64,000 nucleotides of DNA, from positions 10,302,836-10,366,835 of the forward strand of contig OX291552.1 of the NCBI GenBank assembly GCA_946406115.1, given 5' to 3'. The notes under the pieces are model-generated. The model saw only the letters and a program-made list of their open reading frames with translations, was not told where the DNA came from and did no database searches. This document shows positions 10,889-22,184 of this stretch, piece after piece. Position 1 is the first letter of the stretch. Every line of letters begins with the position of its first letter. The stretch is from Apoda limacodes (Eukaryota; Arthropoda; Insecta; Lepidoptera; Limacodidae). Made by a program: the position numbers and the translations under genes.

Positions 10889-11934
10889 GGACTGTCTAAC
10901 AGTTGTTTTCCACTATCATGATATAAAAAAATTGTAATATTTTTTTTAGGTATATATATTATTTTCGATTTTATCACATGCCCCAATGATGTTTGAAACG
11001 AGGTTCGGATACAATGCAATTTTTTTGCACAATTATAAGGTATGCAAAAAGAGGATAATAAAGCGGCCTTTTCGCTATAAAGCTATATAGGTACAATAAT
11101 GTCCAAAATATATGTTATTATTATTTTTATTACAATACAGATAACATATAGTATATATTTGTTTGTTTGTATACATACACATACATAAAATACATAGTTA
11201 CATATATTTTAAATACAATTAAATGACAGATGTTTGAATATCTAGAGGTTGATTGTTTGACTGCTTATTATTTCACAATTAAGCACAAAGGGCTGTACAG
11301 ATTTGGATTTAATTTAGCACACATGATAACACATACGGTATTTTTGGTACCTAGAGTTCCCAAAGGAATAGACCTTTCGCAAGTGAACCTGTGAGGAACA
11401 TCTTGTATTATTTAAAATTAAATCAGCTCTTTTGCCTCCCCAGCCCTATACCACAGATTATGCCAATGCGAAACTCAAACTGTCTATGTTAGATAATTTC
11501 TAGGTCAAAGAACATTTATATAATTTATTAAGCGCTCAAATATAAAAGGAACACTTCAGGTCTATTTTAATTTTAAATTTATGTTTGCCTTTTCGTATCT
11601 ACAAACTTTAATTGGGTTGTCCAGGTCAGTTATTTTCGATTATTGGTAGTGGAGGAGTGGACACTGCGCTCTAGCCGTTGGCCTAAATATTGTGACCTCT
11701 ATCCAATTTTAAACGAGAGTTATTATAAACTATCGAAGTTTTTATCCGCAACACGTTTAATTTAATTACTAAACAGAAGTCAATTATGATTTTTTTTCGT
11801 TGCTTTCTTTTTTGTATTAGCTCGGGAAGTTGGGTATCATTGGGCATTTTTTTACATAAGTGGCAATAAAACGCCCATTTTTTCACAGAATGAAATTGTT
11901 ATGTATTATATTAACAACACATACATGGCTTAGC
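10889..11934. other. No gene recognised
   Basis: AT-rich, with no convincing frame or repeat boundary. Confidence 0.3.
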
Positions 11935-12170
11935 TTTTGGCAGCGCCTATACCCACCCAAAATTTCGTAATCGGCGTGGGATTCCTATTTACGACAACTC
12001 TTCAATTATACTAAGAAAGTTCCCCCAGGATCATAAAAAGTAGCTTATGTCCTTCGGCGCCTCTTCAACTATCTCTGCGCCAAATTTCAGTTTGATTCGA
12101 CATTCCGTTACGACGTAATTGAGTAAAAAACAAACAAACTTACCAACTTCAACATTTATAGTTTTAGTAG
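11935..12170 (+). repeat. Dispersed repeat family C, diverged copy
   Basis: 'cgtaatcggcgtgggattcc', 'caactcttcaattatactaa', 'gtagcttatgtcctt' and 'ccaaatttcagtttgattcg' are in the order seen in better copies at 14695-14855 and 47110-47345. No ORF. Confidence 0.5.
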
Positions 12171-12919
12171 GAAGCATATGATGGGTAAGCATCCAGATTC
12201 TTTGATAAATCCATGTAAATGTCGATCTACGTGCAAAAATCCAAAAATGAATTGCATATGTTTGTGCAAATGGGCAGAAAATAATTTTAACAACTTGTAA
12301 AAAAATTAACTTTGCTTTTGTTCATTATGTTAAGATGATTTTCGTATTTTTTTTTATAAAAATCTTCTTTTAAAAAGTCTTATATAACTGTGGTAGTGTA
12401 TTATTTCAGTATGATCAGTATATACATCATAAAATACTTGTTTTTACTAAAGTTCTATGATTAAAACCAATAGTCTCTCAAAATATAATTGTAGCCTGGG
12501 ATCAGGACGACGCAAATTAGAAGTCAGAATGCGGTCTGCATATTTTACATACGGATCCCCACTGGGAGCTTTGTCTAGATTATATTTTTGAAATAAAAGT
12601 TTTGGATTCAGAAGAATAAGTGTCAATTAAACCTACACCACATTAATATATTTAATTTTTTGCAAATTGTTGGTATTTGTATTTACTTTAGCCATAAAGG
12701 CTACAGGAAGTCACAATAAAACAGATATATGTACATAAGTGCGCGCGAAAAACATTACCTTCCTTTCAGGGTTAGTTAGGTAATAAACTTACATACTAAA
12801 CGTATAAAATCACGTAATCCTTGTATAATTGGCGTAGTCGGGTATCTAAAGACTTTGTATTTATTTATGAACCTTTTAATATTAGTAAATAACAGAAGCG
12901 GGTTCATATATTTTATTAC
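12171..12919. other. No gene recognised
   Basis: AT-rich and unassigned. It would be intron or flank if the candidate exon at 12920-13068 is real. Confidence 0.3.
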
Positions 12920-13068
12920 CTTTCCCTACATTACACAATATTTCAGTTTCAGAAAGCTCTCGTCTATGGGCGGTCGCGTCGCCCGTTTCGCGTGTCAAGT
13001 AGTCATAGAATTTCGATAAGTGCTTTCTTGTAACGGTGAAATTTTTGTGTAGTAAAGAAACTGGTTCA
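12920..13068 (-). CDS. Candidate internal exon of a host gene, 149 bp
   Basis: On the minus strand the sequence is 'gtgtctttcag' then an open 149-base block, then 'gtaataaaat': a good acceptor and donor around a frame without stops. The block translates to a mixed polar segment beginning EPVSLLHKNFTVTRKH and continuing through FYDYLTRETGD, AHRRELSETE and CNVGKG. It is not matched by any repeat elsewhere in the window and has balanced codon use within AT-rich surroundings. I do not recognise the family, and no partner exon was found. It could also be a chance ORF. Confidence 0.4.
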
Positions 13069-13246
13069 CTGAAAGACACAAGAAACTGGTTGAATCTGTG
13101 TGTTAAAAAATTAAATATTTAGGGTAAGTAAATGAAAATAACTTTATTTATAGATAATTCAGGTATTTTCAGTTGTAAATACAAAATAAAATGTTTCATT
13201 GTTTTGGCGATCTTCAACTGTATACGAATGATTTTGGGAAAATATA

Positions 13247-13525
13247 AAAAAAACCAGCCAAGCCAAGTGCGATTCGGACTCGCGCACGAAGGGTTCCGTA
13301 CCATTATCTATAAAAACGGCAAAAAAATCACGTTTGTTGTATGGGATCCCCCCTTAATTATTTGTTTTATTTAAATTAAATTATTTATTTTTAAAGTAAA
13401 TATATAATTTAATATTCTGTGAATATTTCAAGCGTCTACCTGTTGCCGTTATTAAAATCGAGCAAAAACTAACAACAAAATCACGTTTGTTGTATGGGAG
13501 CCCTCTAAATATTTATTATATTCTG
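13247..13525 (+). repeat. Dispersed repeat family A, partial copies
   Basis: 13247-13375 carries 'ccaagtgcgattcggactcg', 'cgcacgaagggttccgtacc' and 'tttgttgtatgggatccccc'; 13475-13525 repeats 'tcacgtttgttgtatgggag'. Together they look like a broken or nested pair of family A copies. Confidence 0.65.
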
Positions 13526-13650
13526 TTTTTTATCGTCTCTGAAACCCGCTGCATACTAAATTTAGAGATTCAGATAATATACATATATACAAGAATTGCT
13601 CGTTTAAATGTATTAGATTAAAGCGTATTGAAATATCATGTCTAATATAA

Positions 13651-13925
13651 AAAACCGGCCAAGTGCGATTCGGACTCGCGCACGAAGTGTTCCATAACAT
13701 TATCTATAAAAACGGCAAAAAAATCACGTTTGTTGTATGGGATCCCCCCTTAATTATTTGTTTTATTTTAATTTAATTATTTGTTTTAAAAGAGAATATA
13801 TAAATCACGGTCACGGAAAATATATATCACGATTCACAAGATACAGCCTGGTGACAGGCGGACGGACAGCGGAGTCTTAGTAATAGGGTCCGTTTTTTAC
13901 CCTTTGGGTACAGAACCCCTTAAAA
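13651..13925 (+). repeat. Dispersed repeat family A copy
   Basis: 'aaaccggccaagtgcgattc' at the 5' end, 'gatacagcctggtgacaggc', 'ggacagcggagtcttagtaa' and 'accctttgggtacagaaccc' at the 3' end: the complete landmark order of the family, with an internal AT-rich gap. Confidence 0.7.
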
Positions 13926-14367
13926 CCCAATAATTGCGAATGGATTTCGTACCACGTACCTGACTTCGCTCGACCAATTTTATTACATGTTGTTTTACTA
14001 TATATAGCAATTACATTATAATCATTTTAAGTTTGAAGCTTGTATGTATTACCGTTTTTACGATAGAGCTACGTAAAAAAATTTGTATTTTTATTATTTG
14101 TTGACAAATCCGCTGTAATGACAAATATTCTGTAAAAATTTCAAGCTCCTACCTACTTCGGTCTTGGTTATTACTGTGAAATTCTTACTAAGTATTAATG
14201 TATCAGTATAATCACATACAGGACCAACGCGGTAAAAGAACTAAAATAAAACATTTAGTTAGTTCTTTTTGGACTAAACAAAGATTTCATTTGTTCTAGG
14301 ATCTTGTACAACAAATACAATGGGTAGGTTTTGCTTAAAACATGACACCTATAGTTATATATTTCAA
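13926..14367. other. No gene recognised
   Basis: AT-rich and unassigned. Confidence 0.3.
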
Positions 14368-14855
14368 GACTAGCTTTGTAAACGGTTTCACCCGCCCTCA
14401 ACTTGGTTATCGAAGAATTTCAATTTCAATAGAAAAATGTTATAGAATAAAAACGGACTCAATTTTGACTAATGGGGAATTCCCCTCCTGGCGGTGACTC
14501 ACCTTCGGGTTCGAGGCTCACGCCGGTCGAAGGGACGCCCCCGAGAGCGACAACCCAAGCCGAGGCTCCCCCCGCGGGGAGCCCTTGAGCGTTAGGCGCT
14601 ATATGGGCTGAGGCTCCTTCAGAGTCTTGCCTCAAAAAGCCCGGTGAAGCAGTAATGGCTGCAACAGCCAACTGCAGTGCCAGATAAGAAAAAAAAACTC
14701 ACCTTTGACGTTTTCAAGTAGCCTATGTACTTTCTTGCGACTCAAACTATCTCCATGGCAAATTTTATCTTAATTGGTGCAGCGGTTTAAGCGTGAAGAG
14801 GTAATAGGCAGACAGACAGACAGACAGAGCTAATTTCACATTTATAATATTAGAA
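14368..14855 (+). repeat. Dispersed repeat family C interrupted by a retroelement piece
   Basis: Family C landmarks occur on both sides: 'gactagctttgtaaacggtt' and 'ttggttatcgaagaatttca' at 14370-14430, and 'aactcacctttgacgttttc', 'aattggtgcagcggtttaag', 'cgtgaagaggtaataggcag' at 14696-14815. Between them, 14471-14690 is a GC-rich block that does not belong to the family, consistent with an insertion. Confidence 0.6.
14471..14690 (+). pseudogene. GC-rich retroelement coding fragment, copy 1
   Basis: In the + frame this reads 'GNSPPGGDSPSGSRLTPVEG' followed by TPPRATTQAEA, closely matching the translation of 55108-54990 (-) and a shorter piece at 44720-44667 (-). The same block is therefore present three times in unrelated surroundings. 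Low-complexity Pro/Ser/Gly/Thr content suggests the linker of a retroelement ORF; I cannot name the element. Confidence 0.5.
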
Positions 14856-16480
14856 TAAATGGATTTACCTTTCTATTTCCTTTTGAAAGATAATAAAATA
14901 GCGGAGGCTTGACTAGCCGGATACAGGAAATGAGGGTTGTCTTTGAGTATCTAAATAACGTGCGGAGTTGACTTATAGGATAGGGGTACCGACAGTGTTA
15001 CAAACATTTTTAACCCGTTGCAGGTGTCTTTTAGTTCTCACTATTTTAATATCGCGATACAGTCGATCGTCAGTATTGATTATATTTCCGATGCTTTGTT
15101 GTAAAGAAAGATTTGATAGATATTTTAAGACGATGAAAACAGGTACTTTTAAATACAATTTTCGGTCCACCTAGTAATATTTTTTTAGCCCAGATATCTA
15201 TTGGTAGATTACAATAAAAGAAACCGGCCAAGCGCGTGGTGGTCCACGCGCAGTGTAGGGTCCCGTAATTGCCCGTCACAAGTACATTTTATAAGTTGGT
15301 ACGACCAACTTGTAAAGTCTATTGGTTGTGATAGTTTTCCTTTTAACTTATCCTTTGACATTGCACACCATGGGAGATAGACGAAAAAATTAATCATCCC
15401 CACCTTACGTGTAGGGGCCTAACAAAAAGCCATTTTTTAATTTACCCCTTTGTTGGCCTAATTAATATGTATACCCATGTCAAATTATAGCTTTCTAGTT
15501 ACCTACTAAAAGTCTCTGAGCTAAGCCGCAGCCAGAAATAGAAGCAGACGGACGGGCATGGCTAAACAAACTATTCCTTTCCTAGTTCCTTGTTGACTAC
15601 AGAACCTTTAAAACAATTTAAAAAATCGATTCCGATCCAAAATTATACCTATGTGAACTGAGGTTAAATCGAAAACTAATCGATGTAATTAATCGCCTCT
15701 TGAGTGATGATAATCGTAGGATTAAAATTTTAAACTGACGTGATGTTTCAATTCTGTTATAAATAGTTTGTGATTAGCTGTTGATAATACAACACGTCAA
15801 CTACGCTTATTTCATGCATCGATTAAACAGGAAATTGTTAATATTTTCGTATAAAAATGTAATAAAGGAAATAGTTGGCATATATAATAATTTGGCACAT
15901 GTTTAACGGTGATTGATATAAAATATAGGTACCTACACACATACGAGACAGATAATATATCTGCAAGTGTGTACTAACGATGAAATATATATCCGTGCAT
16001 GGCGGATAGAAGTTGATAACTCGACATGAATGTTTTTTTTACATATCGTCGTGCCGATCGTGACAACTCGATATCTATATAAATTTAAGATATATATCCT
16101 TTTGTCTTAAAAGGATATCTCGATTTTGAACGTTTATTGTTTGACAAAACGAGATGTCAGACATCGATTCACAAACTAAATATTATATTAACATTTGAAT
16201 ACATCGTTTTATAACTTAAACTCAAAAATGTGTCAAGTTATCAAGTTATTGCATTCTCGAGTTGGCAACTTTAAACATGGTATCTATAGATGTCCATTTA
16301 GATACTAACATAAAAATGAACATAATTGAACATTTCTAATTATGAAATTATGAACAACTAGTATCGGCAACTTAAAACATGGTATGTATAGATATCTTTT
16401 TAGAATCCTCCATATAAATAAAATCATGTGATCATATTAAGTTTACAAGTAAAATGAGTAATCTATAAAGGTATGGTCAT
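14856..16480. other. No gene recognised; minor repeats
   Basis: 15218-15300 holds a diverged family A start ('aaaccggccaagcgcgtggt'). 16264-16302 and 16366-16404 are imperfect direct repeats of a 39-base unit ('ggcaactttaaacatggta...'). Otherwise AT-rich and unassigned. Confidence 0.35.
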
Positions 16481-16762
16481 AAAAATCGGCCAAGTGCGAG
16501 TCGGACTCGCGAACGAAGGGTACCATTATCTATAAAAACGGCAAAAAAAACACGTTTGTTGTATGGGAGCCCCTTAAATATTTATTTTATTCTGTTTTTT
16601 AGTATTTGTTGTTATAGAGGCAACAGAAATACATCTTCTTTCAACTGTCTATCTATCACAGTTCATGAGATACAGCCTGGTGACAGATGGACAAACGGAC
16701 GGACAGCGAAGTCTTAGTAATAGGGTTCCGCTAATTACCCTTTGGGTACGGAACCCTATAAA
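16481..16762 (+). repeat. Dispersed repeat family A, near-complete reference copy
   Basis: Contains all family landmarks in order: 'aaaaatcggccaagtgcgag', 'tcggactcgcgaacgaaggg', 'cacgtttgttgtatgggagc', 'ttgttgttatagaggcaaca', 'catgagatacagcctggtga', 'cagcgaagtcttagtaatag', 'accctttgggtacggaaccc'. No ORF. The conserved ends and the many copies in this window (8.3, 13.2, 13.7, 35.9, 37.0, 41.5, 53.6 kb) show a high-copy short element. Confidence 0.8.
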
Positions 16763-17434
16763 CGCTATTCAACATGTGTGTTATAAATTCATATGACATT
16801 ATGTAAATGAAGTAATCACTATAATTTCGTTAATTTTATTATAGTCCAATCAAAATAAAAAATGAAAAACATTAATTGGTAGAGTTTTGAATTTTGTTGT
16901 ACATGTTCATCAAGACCTCCCATTGTGCATATTAAAAGTCTCCATCGATACCTGTTGCGCTCGCGCCGCCATCTTGGAAACAAGGTACCCTTTTTCAGTT
17001 TTTTGATTATATCTCGGCTATAATTTTTTAACGATAAAACCGTGTACACAAAAACTGTAACTGATATATTATTTATGTATCTCTAATACTTTAGCTGTAA
17101 TCCAACATTGAACATTCTTTTTTTATATTTTTGCTATCGATATTTAGTTTTCCTAAAATGTTCATATATATCTTCAAGAACTTATTGCATGACACTACCT
17201 AGAGATAGAACGAGCGACAGAGATGATGAGAAAGATAGAGAGAGAGAGAGCATTATGCGACATGATGTGGATAGCAGGGTGGAGTCCGCTTGGTAAGTAA
17301 GAATAGCCAATAGGCTAGACCGACCAGCCATCGGCCGATTATCATCGCATCTGATTCCGATTAAAAACACCTATCCTGAGTAGAACAAAGGCAAGGTTCT
17401 CGACAGACTGATAAACAAACTCAATTTTTACATT
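16763..17434. other. No gene recognised; GA-rich microsatellite
   Basis: 17200-17255 is (GA)-rich ('agatagagagagagagagag'). The rest is unassigned. Confidence 0.35.
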
Positions 17435-17635
17435 ATGACTGCTACTAACTACGCCGTTAATGACAATCATAGGCTGGACGTACTCAACATAGCGTTTCTA
17501 CAGAACATAAGCCTAAGTTTGCATTCCATAGAAGTACTGGATGAACTTTGCTCTAACAATCTCTTGGTTATTATGTCCCTTGGGCACCAGGCTTTCGAAA
17601 CTGAGACAAATCTAAGAAAGCTCTTAAAATAATTA
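17435..17635 (+). pseudogene. Jockey-type LINE endonuclease C-terminal fragment
   Basis: The frame reads 'DNHRLDVLNIAFLQNISLSL', then 'HSIEVLDEL', then 'LLVIMSLGHQ'. In Jockey-group elements the same stretch reads 'PDVLDIALLKN...SIEVLDELDSDHRPV'; here the catalytic SDHRP has become CSNNLLV, so it is dead. The fragment at 55930-55740 (-) is a better copy of the same domain. Confidence 0.6.
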
Positions 17636-18052
17636 GTTTACTACAGCTAGATCTCATTCCTGCTCTCATTAGATCTTTAATATTGATGTGGTCATCGAAT
17701 CTGTCACCCAACAGTCACTCGCAAGTTTCTATTAGCAAGTGTATAAAATAAAAACCAGGTAAGAGCGATCTGAGTCTATGTGGAATAGCTTATAAATGTA
17801 ACAACTTAAAAACCGTTGTGTAGTATATATTGAACGCTGTCGCCACGTCGCAAAATGGCGCTCCTACAGGTATAAATGTGCTCCGTAAAATCTGTGATGC
17901 AGTGCCCCTATTCTATTGCCCAAAATCTGAAATGACTTTGGTGAAGAGGTCTATACTTCGTGTCTATGAAATTACGTAACCGTGGTAGTAGTAACCGTTA
18001 ATAAAGTTTACTCAAAGCGATTAGTGAACTAAATTATCGATATGACGAGGGC

Positions 18053-18280
18053 TTAGGTCATTTTTACCCTAACTACGTCGCGAAAAAATGTAGTTCGACA
18101 TCGCCCCTTTAAAAAACTAATTAATAAATAATTAGGGCAAAACTTATTTTTAATAGTCTGGAGAACTACGTCTGCAATGACAGGAGGTAGAGAGGTAAGC
18201 GGCGGGAGAGCGCATCTACTTTTGACCTCACTGTCGACCTTGCAGTCATGATTGGTGTCTATTGGTTTAGTGCTAAGCAA
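18053..18280 (-). pseudogene. Jockey-type LINE ORF2 fragment, region just before RT
   Basis: The minus frame reads 'LSTKPIDTNHDCKVDSEVKS', then 'RCALPPLTSLPPVIADVVLQ' and TIKNKF. This corresponds to the linker between endonuclease and reverse transcriptase ('...ALPPRDPLPPVT..EV...I') and to 55225-55130 (-) here. No RT domain follows. It lies close to, but in opposite orientation from, the endonuclease fragment at 17435, so the two are separate insertions or a rearranged one. Confidence 0.5.
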
Positions 18281-18469
18281 GCATTACGACTCTAAGTTTT
18301 TCTAAACAGTCTGTCTTTTAGTTGTCGTCACAGGGATTAATTTAGTCTTTCGTAGGAAGGCATGGCGCTCAGGATGTCGACTTTAATAGATTTATAGCTG
18401 TAGTTAGCCTGTCGGCCTGTAGCCATCCCTTCCATCGCGTTTATAATAATATTACTATACAAAGGTTAC

Positions 18470-19160
18470 CAAGAAACATGGGATATCATATCATCGGTAA
18501 GTGTCACTGTGAACTGCAAAAAATTGCATTGAAGAACCAGGTCACTCTTCAATGGATACGTGGTCATAGTGGGTCTCTAGGCAATGATGCGGCAGATGAG
18601 TTGGCAAAGAGAGGATCGGGCACTAAAATAATGGGACCTGAACCAATTGTACCGATACCATTCATCCAACTCAAAACATGGTTACGTGACAGAACCTTAC
18701 AACAACACAACAAACAGTAGGCAGAACAGACAGACTGCAAACAAACCAAGAATGTTCTTACATCCTTGGACGCAAATCTGTCGCACAAACTGTTAAAACT
18801 CAGCAGGAAAACCTACGCTACATAGTTGGCATAATAACAGGTCACTGCCCGCTAAACAGGCACTTTTTCAATATCGACGTTACTGACAGTCCTCTATGCA
18901 GGGGCTGTATGGAAGCCGAGGAGACACCGTCTCACGTGGTTCTTCATTGCAAAAGCATGAGCGACCAACGGACAAAACTCCTTAAGACTCCACAAACCAT
19001 GAGAGAGGCGCTGAATAACATCAGATGCCTCCTTAACTTTTGGATGGAGCTGGGATGGTATGAGTAACCAATGACAGGTATTAGTTACCTACGTACAATG
19101 GCCCTATTATGAGGCTAAGTGCGGAAAACATAAGTCCAACTAACTAACTAACTATCATCG
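18470..19160 (+). pseudogene. Non-LTR retrotransposon 3' end with RNase H and zinc knuckle
   Basis: 18478-18720 encodes an RNase H C-terminal half: 'VTLQWIRGHSGSLGNDAADE' followed by LAKRG, including the conserved H-S/G and N-D-A-AD-LAK residues. After a stop and a frame change the sequence continues through 'CPLNRHFFNIDV', then a C2HC-type finger (C-R-G-C-..-H-V-V-L-H-C near 18898-18952) and ends 'RCLLNFWMELGW' before TAA/TGA codons near 19065. The 3' end is a run of 'actaactaactaacta' (19136-19154), like the short tandem tails of I/RTE-like elements. It is a 5'-truncated, frameshifted copy. Confidence 0.72.
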
Positions 19161-19681
19161 GTAAGTAATCACGGATTATATTTTTTCCTATGTAACGATT
19201 AAATAAACGCATTTTAAAATTCGTAATTTTTTACTGTTACCCATGGCAGCGATCAAGTGACGCTTTGCTACGCAAGCGAAGTAACCTTGTACGGACGTTA
19301 TTTTTATTTTTGCATTACTTTCGAGTTGTATATACATATGCACATCAATATTGATTTCTGATTATAGATTACTCCCATTTCTTAATCGTTTTCAATTGTT
19401 ATGACTTTGTAAGTGTATGCAGCGCCATTTATTCCTTCCTACCTCTGATTAGAACCTATATCTTTAGTTGTTTAGATGACATAAATATTTTTTATAATGT
19501 ACGATAACTTCAAAAGCACACACTTTGAACAATGTTTTGTTTAATTTTTTTAGAGTATGCAGGTTTGTTGTTGAATAAATACCATAATTAACTTATTTTG
19601 CGAAATTTCTTTTAATATTTCTTTCCGCTTACCCTTCATATGCGATAACGAATTACGATGCGTACAATGTTTAAATTACAG

Positions 19682-20149
19682 ATTGAATTGAAAAATTGAA
19701 CAGAAATGATCCAATGCGTAAAGAAAATTGGAGTAGCATTCGAAAACAAAGAAAGGAACCTTATTTCAAGCCTCATAAAAACACAAGAGTATGTTCTGCT
19801 CATTTTTGTGACAAAGATGTTAGTATTTCAAAAGCTGGACTACGGCGGCTAAAAGAATCGGCTATACCGCGACTTAGGATTGAGGTACTCACTGTATTCA
19901 TAAGCAAAATTAAATTACATATTGTACTTTTTCTTCGTATCTACTATAATTTAATTATTACAGATTTGTAAGAACAAAGAACACCGGCCTTAAACTCCAG
20001 CCCAAAACTCATAAGTAGAGGAGATTGATGTTGATATTAGCGATCTCAATTCAATATTTGACACGCCAAGAGAAATTAGAAAAACGTCAAAATGCTGCAG
20101 TCAAAAAAATGAAAAATTTACAGAAACAGAACGCTAGACTAAAGAAATG
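19682..20149 (+). pseudogene. THAP-domain gene remnant with coiled coil
   Basis: An exon-like block (19682-19884, flanked by 'ttacag' and 'gtactc') reads 'ENWSSIRKQRKEPYFKPHKN', then 'TRVCSAHFCDKDV' and 'LRRLKESAIPRLRI'. The W, C-x2-H and final AVP-like (AIP) residues are those of a THAP DNA-binding domain; the first C-x-C part would be on an earlier exon, not found. A second block after 'ttacag' at 19963 includes an acid-base coiled coil ('RQEKLEKRQNAAVKKMKNLQ', KQNARLKKW) ending at a GT donor (20149/20150), but an in-frame TAG near 20016 and a TGA at the start of the first block argue against function. Could be a P-element/THAP9 or host THAP relic. Confidence 0.6.
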
Positions 20150-21799
20150 GTAACAAACTATTTATTTGTAATCCAAACACTGTCCCCGCCTGCAATACAT
20201 TTTCGAACTATTTTTTTTAACCATATTAAAATAATATAGCGTATGGCACAATAGATACAAATCTAAGGACACCTCATAAGTTCAATTCCGTTAAAAGGTT
20301 TAGGCTGTAGACCGTTGAAGATATACTGTATGTATGTAGCATACATAATATGCTCGTAAAACATTTGGCAGTCTGGTAAAACCCACAAATATTAATTATT
20401 TTTAGCTTTAAGATTGTTTTAAATGATTAGGTATGTTCTATATTTTATGGTTCTGTGGTTGTTCTGATATTAAAATCTTAATACACATGTTCGGCTTACA
20501 ATTTCTGGTATTTTATTCGAATAATTTGTAATTCTTTATTTTCGACTGTACTAAATCAACATAATTTTTTTAACAAAAAACAAATTTTAGGTACGCACGT
20601 ACAAGGTTACATGTAGACCTAATACGTTATTTAGTCAACGCGGAACTCACGAAGTTCGTGAGAGTTATGATAGACGGCACTACGTTTTGATTGTATGAGG
20701 AAGATGGGTGTTAAATATTTAGACAGGCGTATCCTTGCTTTTGAAATCATTGCATATCATTGCTAATCGTTATCTAAGGGTGCTGAATTCAAATTTTGTC
20801 ATTGTTTTAAAAATTCAAGATGGCTGATCAAATATATAATGGCGCGCATTGTTTTGCAAATTTCTTCTATAACAAAGAGAGAATAGTTAGTCGAATATGC
20901 CTCTCCTTGCTATACCTATCTATTTTAATTTTCGAGATCTAAAGTGCGAAACGTACATAACTAATCTGCATGCACCCATTTTTTGTCAAAAATTGACCCC
21001 GTCAGAGCTTAAAGGCGTTTCATCGGATTCACGTCTAAAGGCTATAGACTCAAAATAGTTCTAAATAGTATTTATTTCGAAAACGAATAAAATTATAATT
21101 GTATATGTATTTTAACCCCATATGATATAGGAATCTGTAGATGTGTAATCAAAGATAGGTACAAGAACTATAGCTAGTTATGTCAACCACTGCATAAAAT
21201 ATGTGCATAAAAGCATTTCTATTTCACCACCTTGGCCTATCAAACCTCCCCGAGGAAAAAGGAAAAGTCTATTGCGTCGGAAATGCTTTATGTTTATAAT
21301 GTAGCAGATACACTACCTACTTTATGTACTCCAACGTACGTGCAGACAAGATTTCATCCCAGGAGTAGTCCCTGGTGAGTCACGTGAATTACCTTTATAG
21401 CGTTGGCACACCGCAATATGCTTTCAAATATATTGGTAAATGTTAGTTTAGCTAGACGAGTTCGAAGAATAAATGAAATGAAAATATACTAAGACGGGAA
21501 ACAAAGCGAAAGATGCTTGGTACTTAAAACGCAGTAGAACTATATATTTAGTTATCTAATATATAGTATCTAATAGATAGTTATAATACTTAGTTATCTT
21601 ACCTTAAAGAAGAACTAAAAAAGTATTAGCTATATAATTTAATCATTCTTTCTCTCTATATATACCATCGTATGCTCTTCATTGCATACACCCATCCACC
21701 CACTCACACTTCTCATCTAAAAGAGAAGTTAATAACTGGGCCTACTTATGTATATCATTAAAATTACAAGCGGTACAATGGCAACACTATAAGAAACAA
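20150..21799. other. No gene recognised
   Basis: AT-rich. A small hairpin 'ctcacgaagttcgtgag' lies at 20648-20664. No frame or repeat boundary I can support. Confidence 0.3.
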
Positions 21800-21872
21800 C
21801 CCTTAGGTAATCTGTGATATGAGAGACGCCTATGTTCAGCAGCGGACGTCTGACATGATGATGATAATAATA
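21800..21872 (+). repeat. RTE LINE 3' terminus
   Basis: 'gagagacgcctatgttcagc' 'agcggacgtctgacatgatg' followed by 'atgataataat' is the conserved end of lepidopteran RTE elements (…AYVQQWTS-stop…(ATG)n). Only the last 70 bases are present. Confidence 0.6.
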
Positions 21873-21919
21873 CATAAAATTTAAATATTTCCAACTTTGA
21901 CTTAAACCAAACTACTCTT

Positions 21920-22142
21920 TATAGGTATAGGAGGACCGAGCTTCCCTGTTTTTTTTAACAACTCCATATATTGTCAAGTAGCTTTAGTGTTGCTGCGTCG
22001 GTAAAAATGAAAGTATTACTACTCGCCAATAGATGTCAGGAAGAGTCATATTTGCCTGAGCCTGAAAACACGGATTAAACGACGAAACCCGAAACCCCTG
22101 CATACTAAATTTCATGAAAATCGTTGGAGCCGTAACCGAGAT

Positions 22143-22179
<37 letters not shown>
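21920..22179 (+). repeat. Dispersed repeat family D, left part, ending in a (TA)n tract
   Basis: 'ataggaggaccgagcttccc', 'caagtagctttagtgttgct', 'gcatactaaatttcatgaaa' and 'cgttggagccgtaaccgaga' followed by (TA)n at 22143-22178. The remainder of the family ('acaattgctcgttaaaa') resumes at 22757 after the Tc1 insertion. Other copies are at 37181-37990 and, reversed, at 51410-51790. Confidence 0.7.

Positions 22180-22184
<5 letters not shown>

Noticed and set aside
14459..14671. A 70-residue minus-strand ORF
   Set aside because: The opposite strand reads the GNSPPG/SRLTPVEG block shared with two other loci, so the minus ORF is a shadow.
18478..18720. Stand-alone host RNase H gene
   Set aside because: It is followed by the zinc-knuckle C-terminus and (CTAA)n tail of a LINE, with a frameshift, and lacks the N-terminal RNase H residues.
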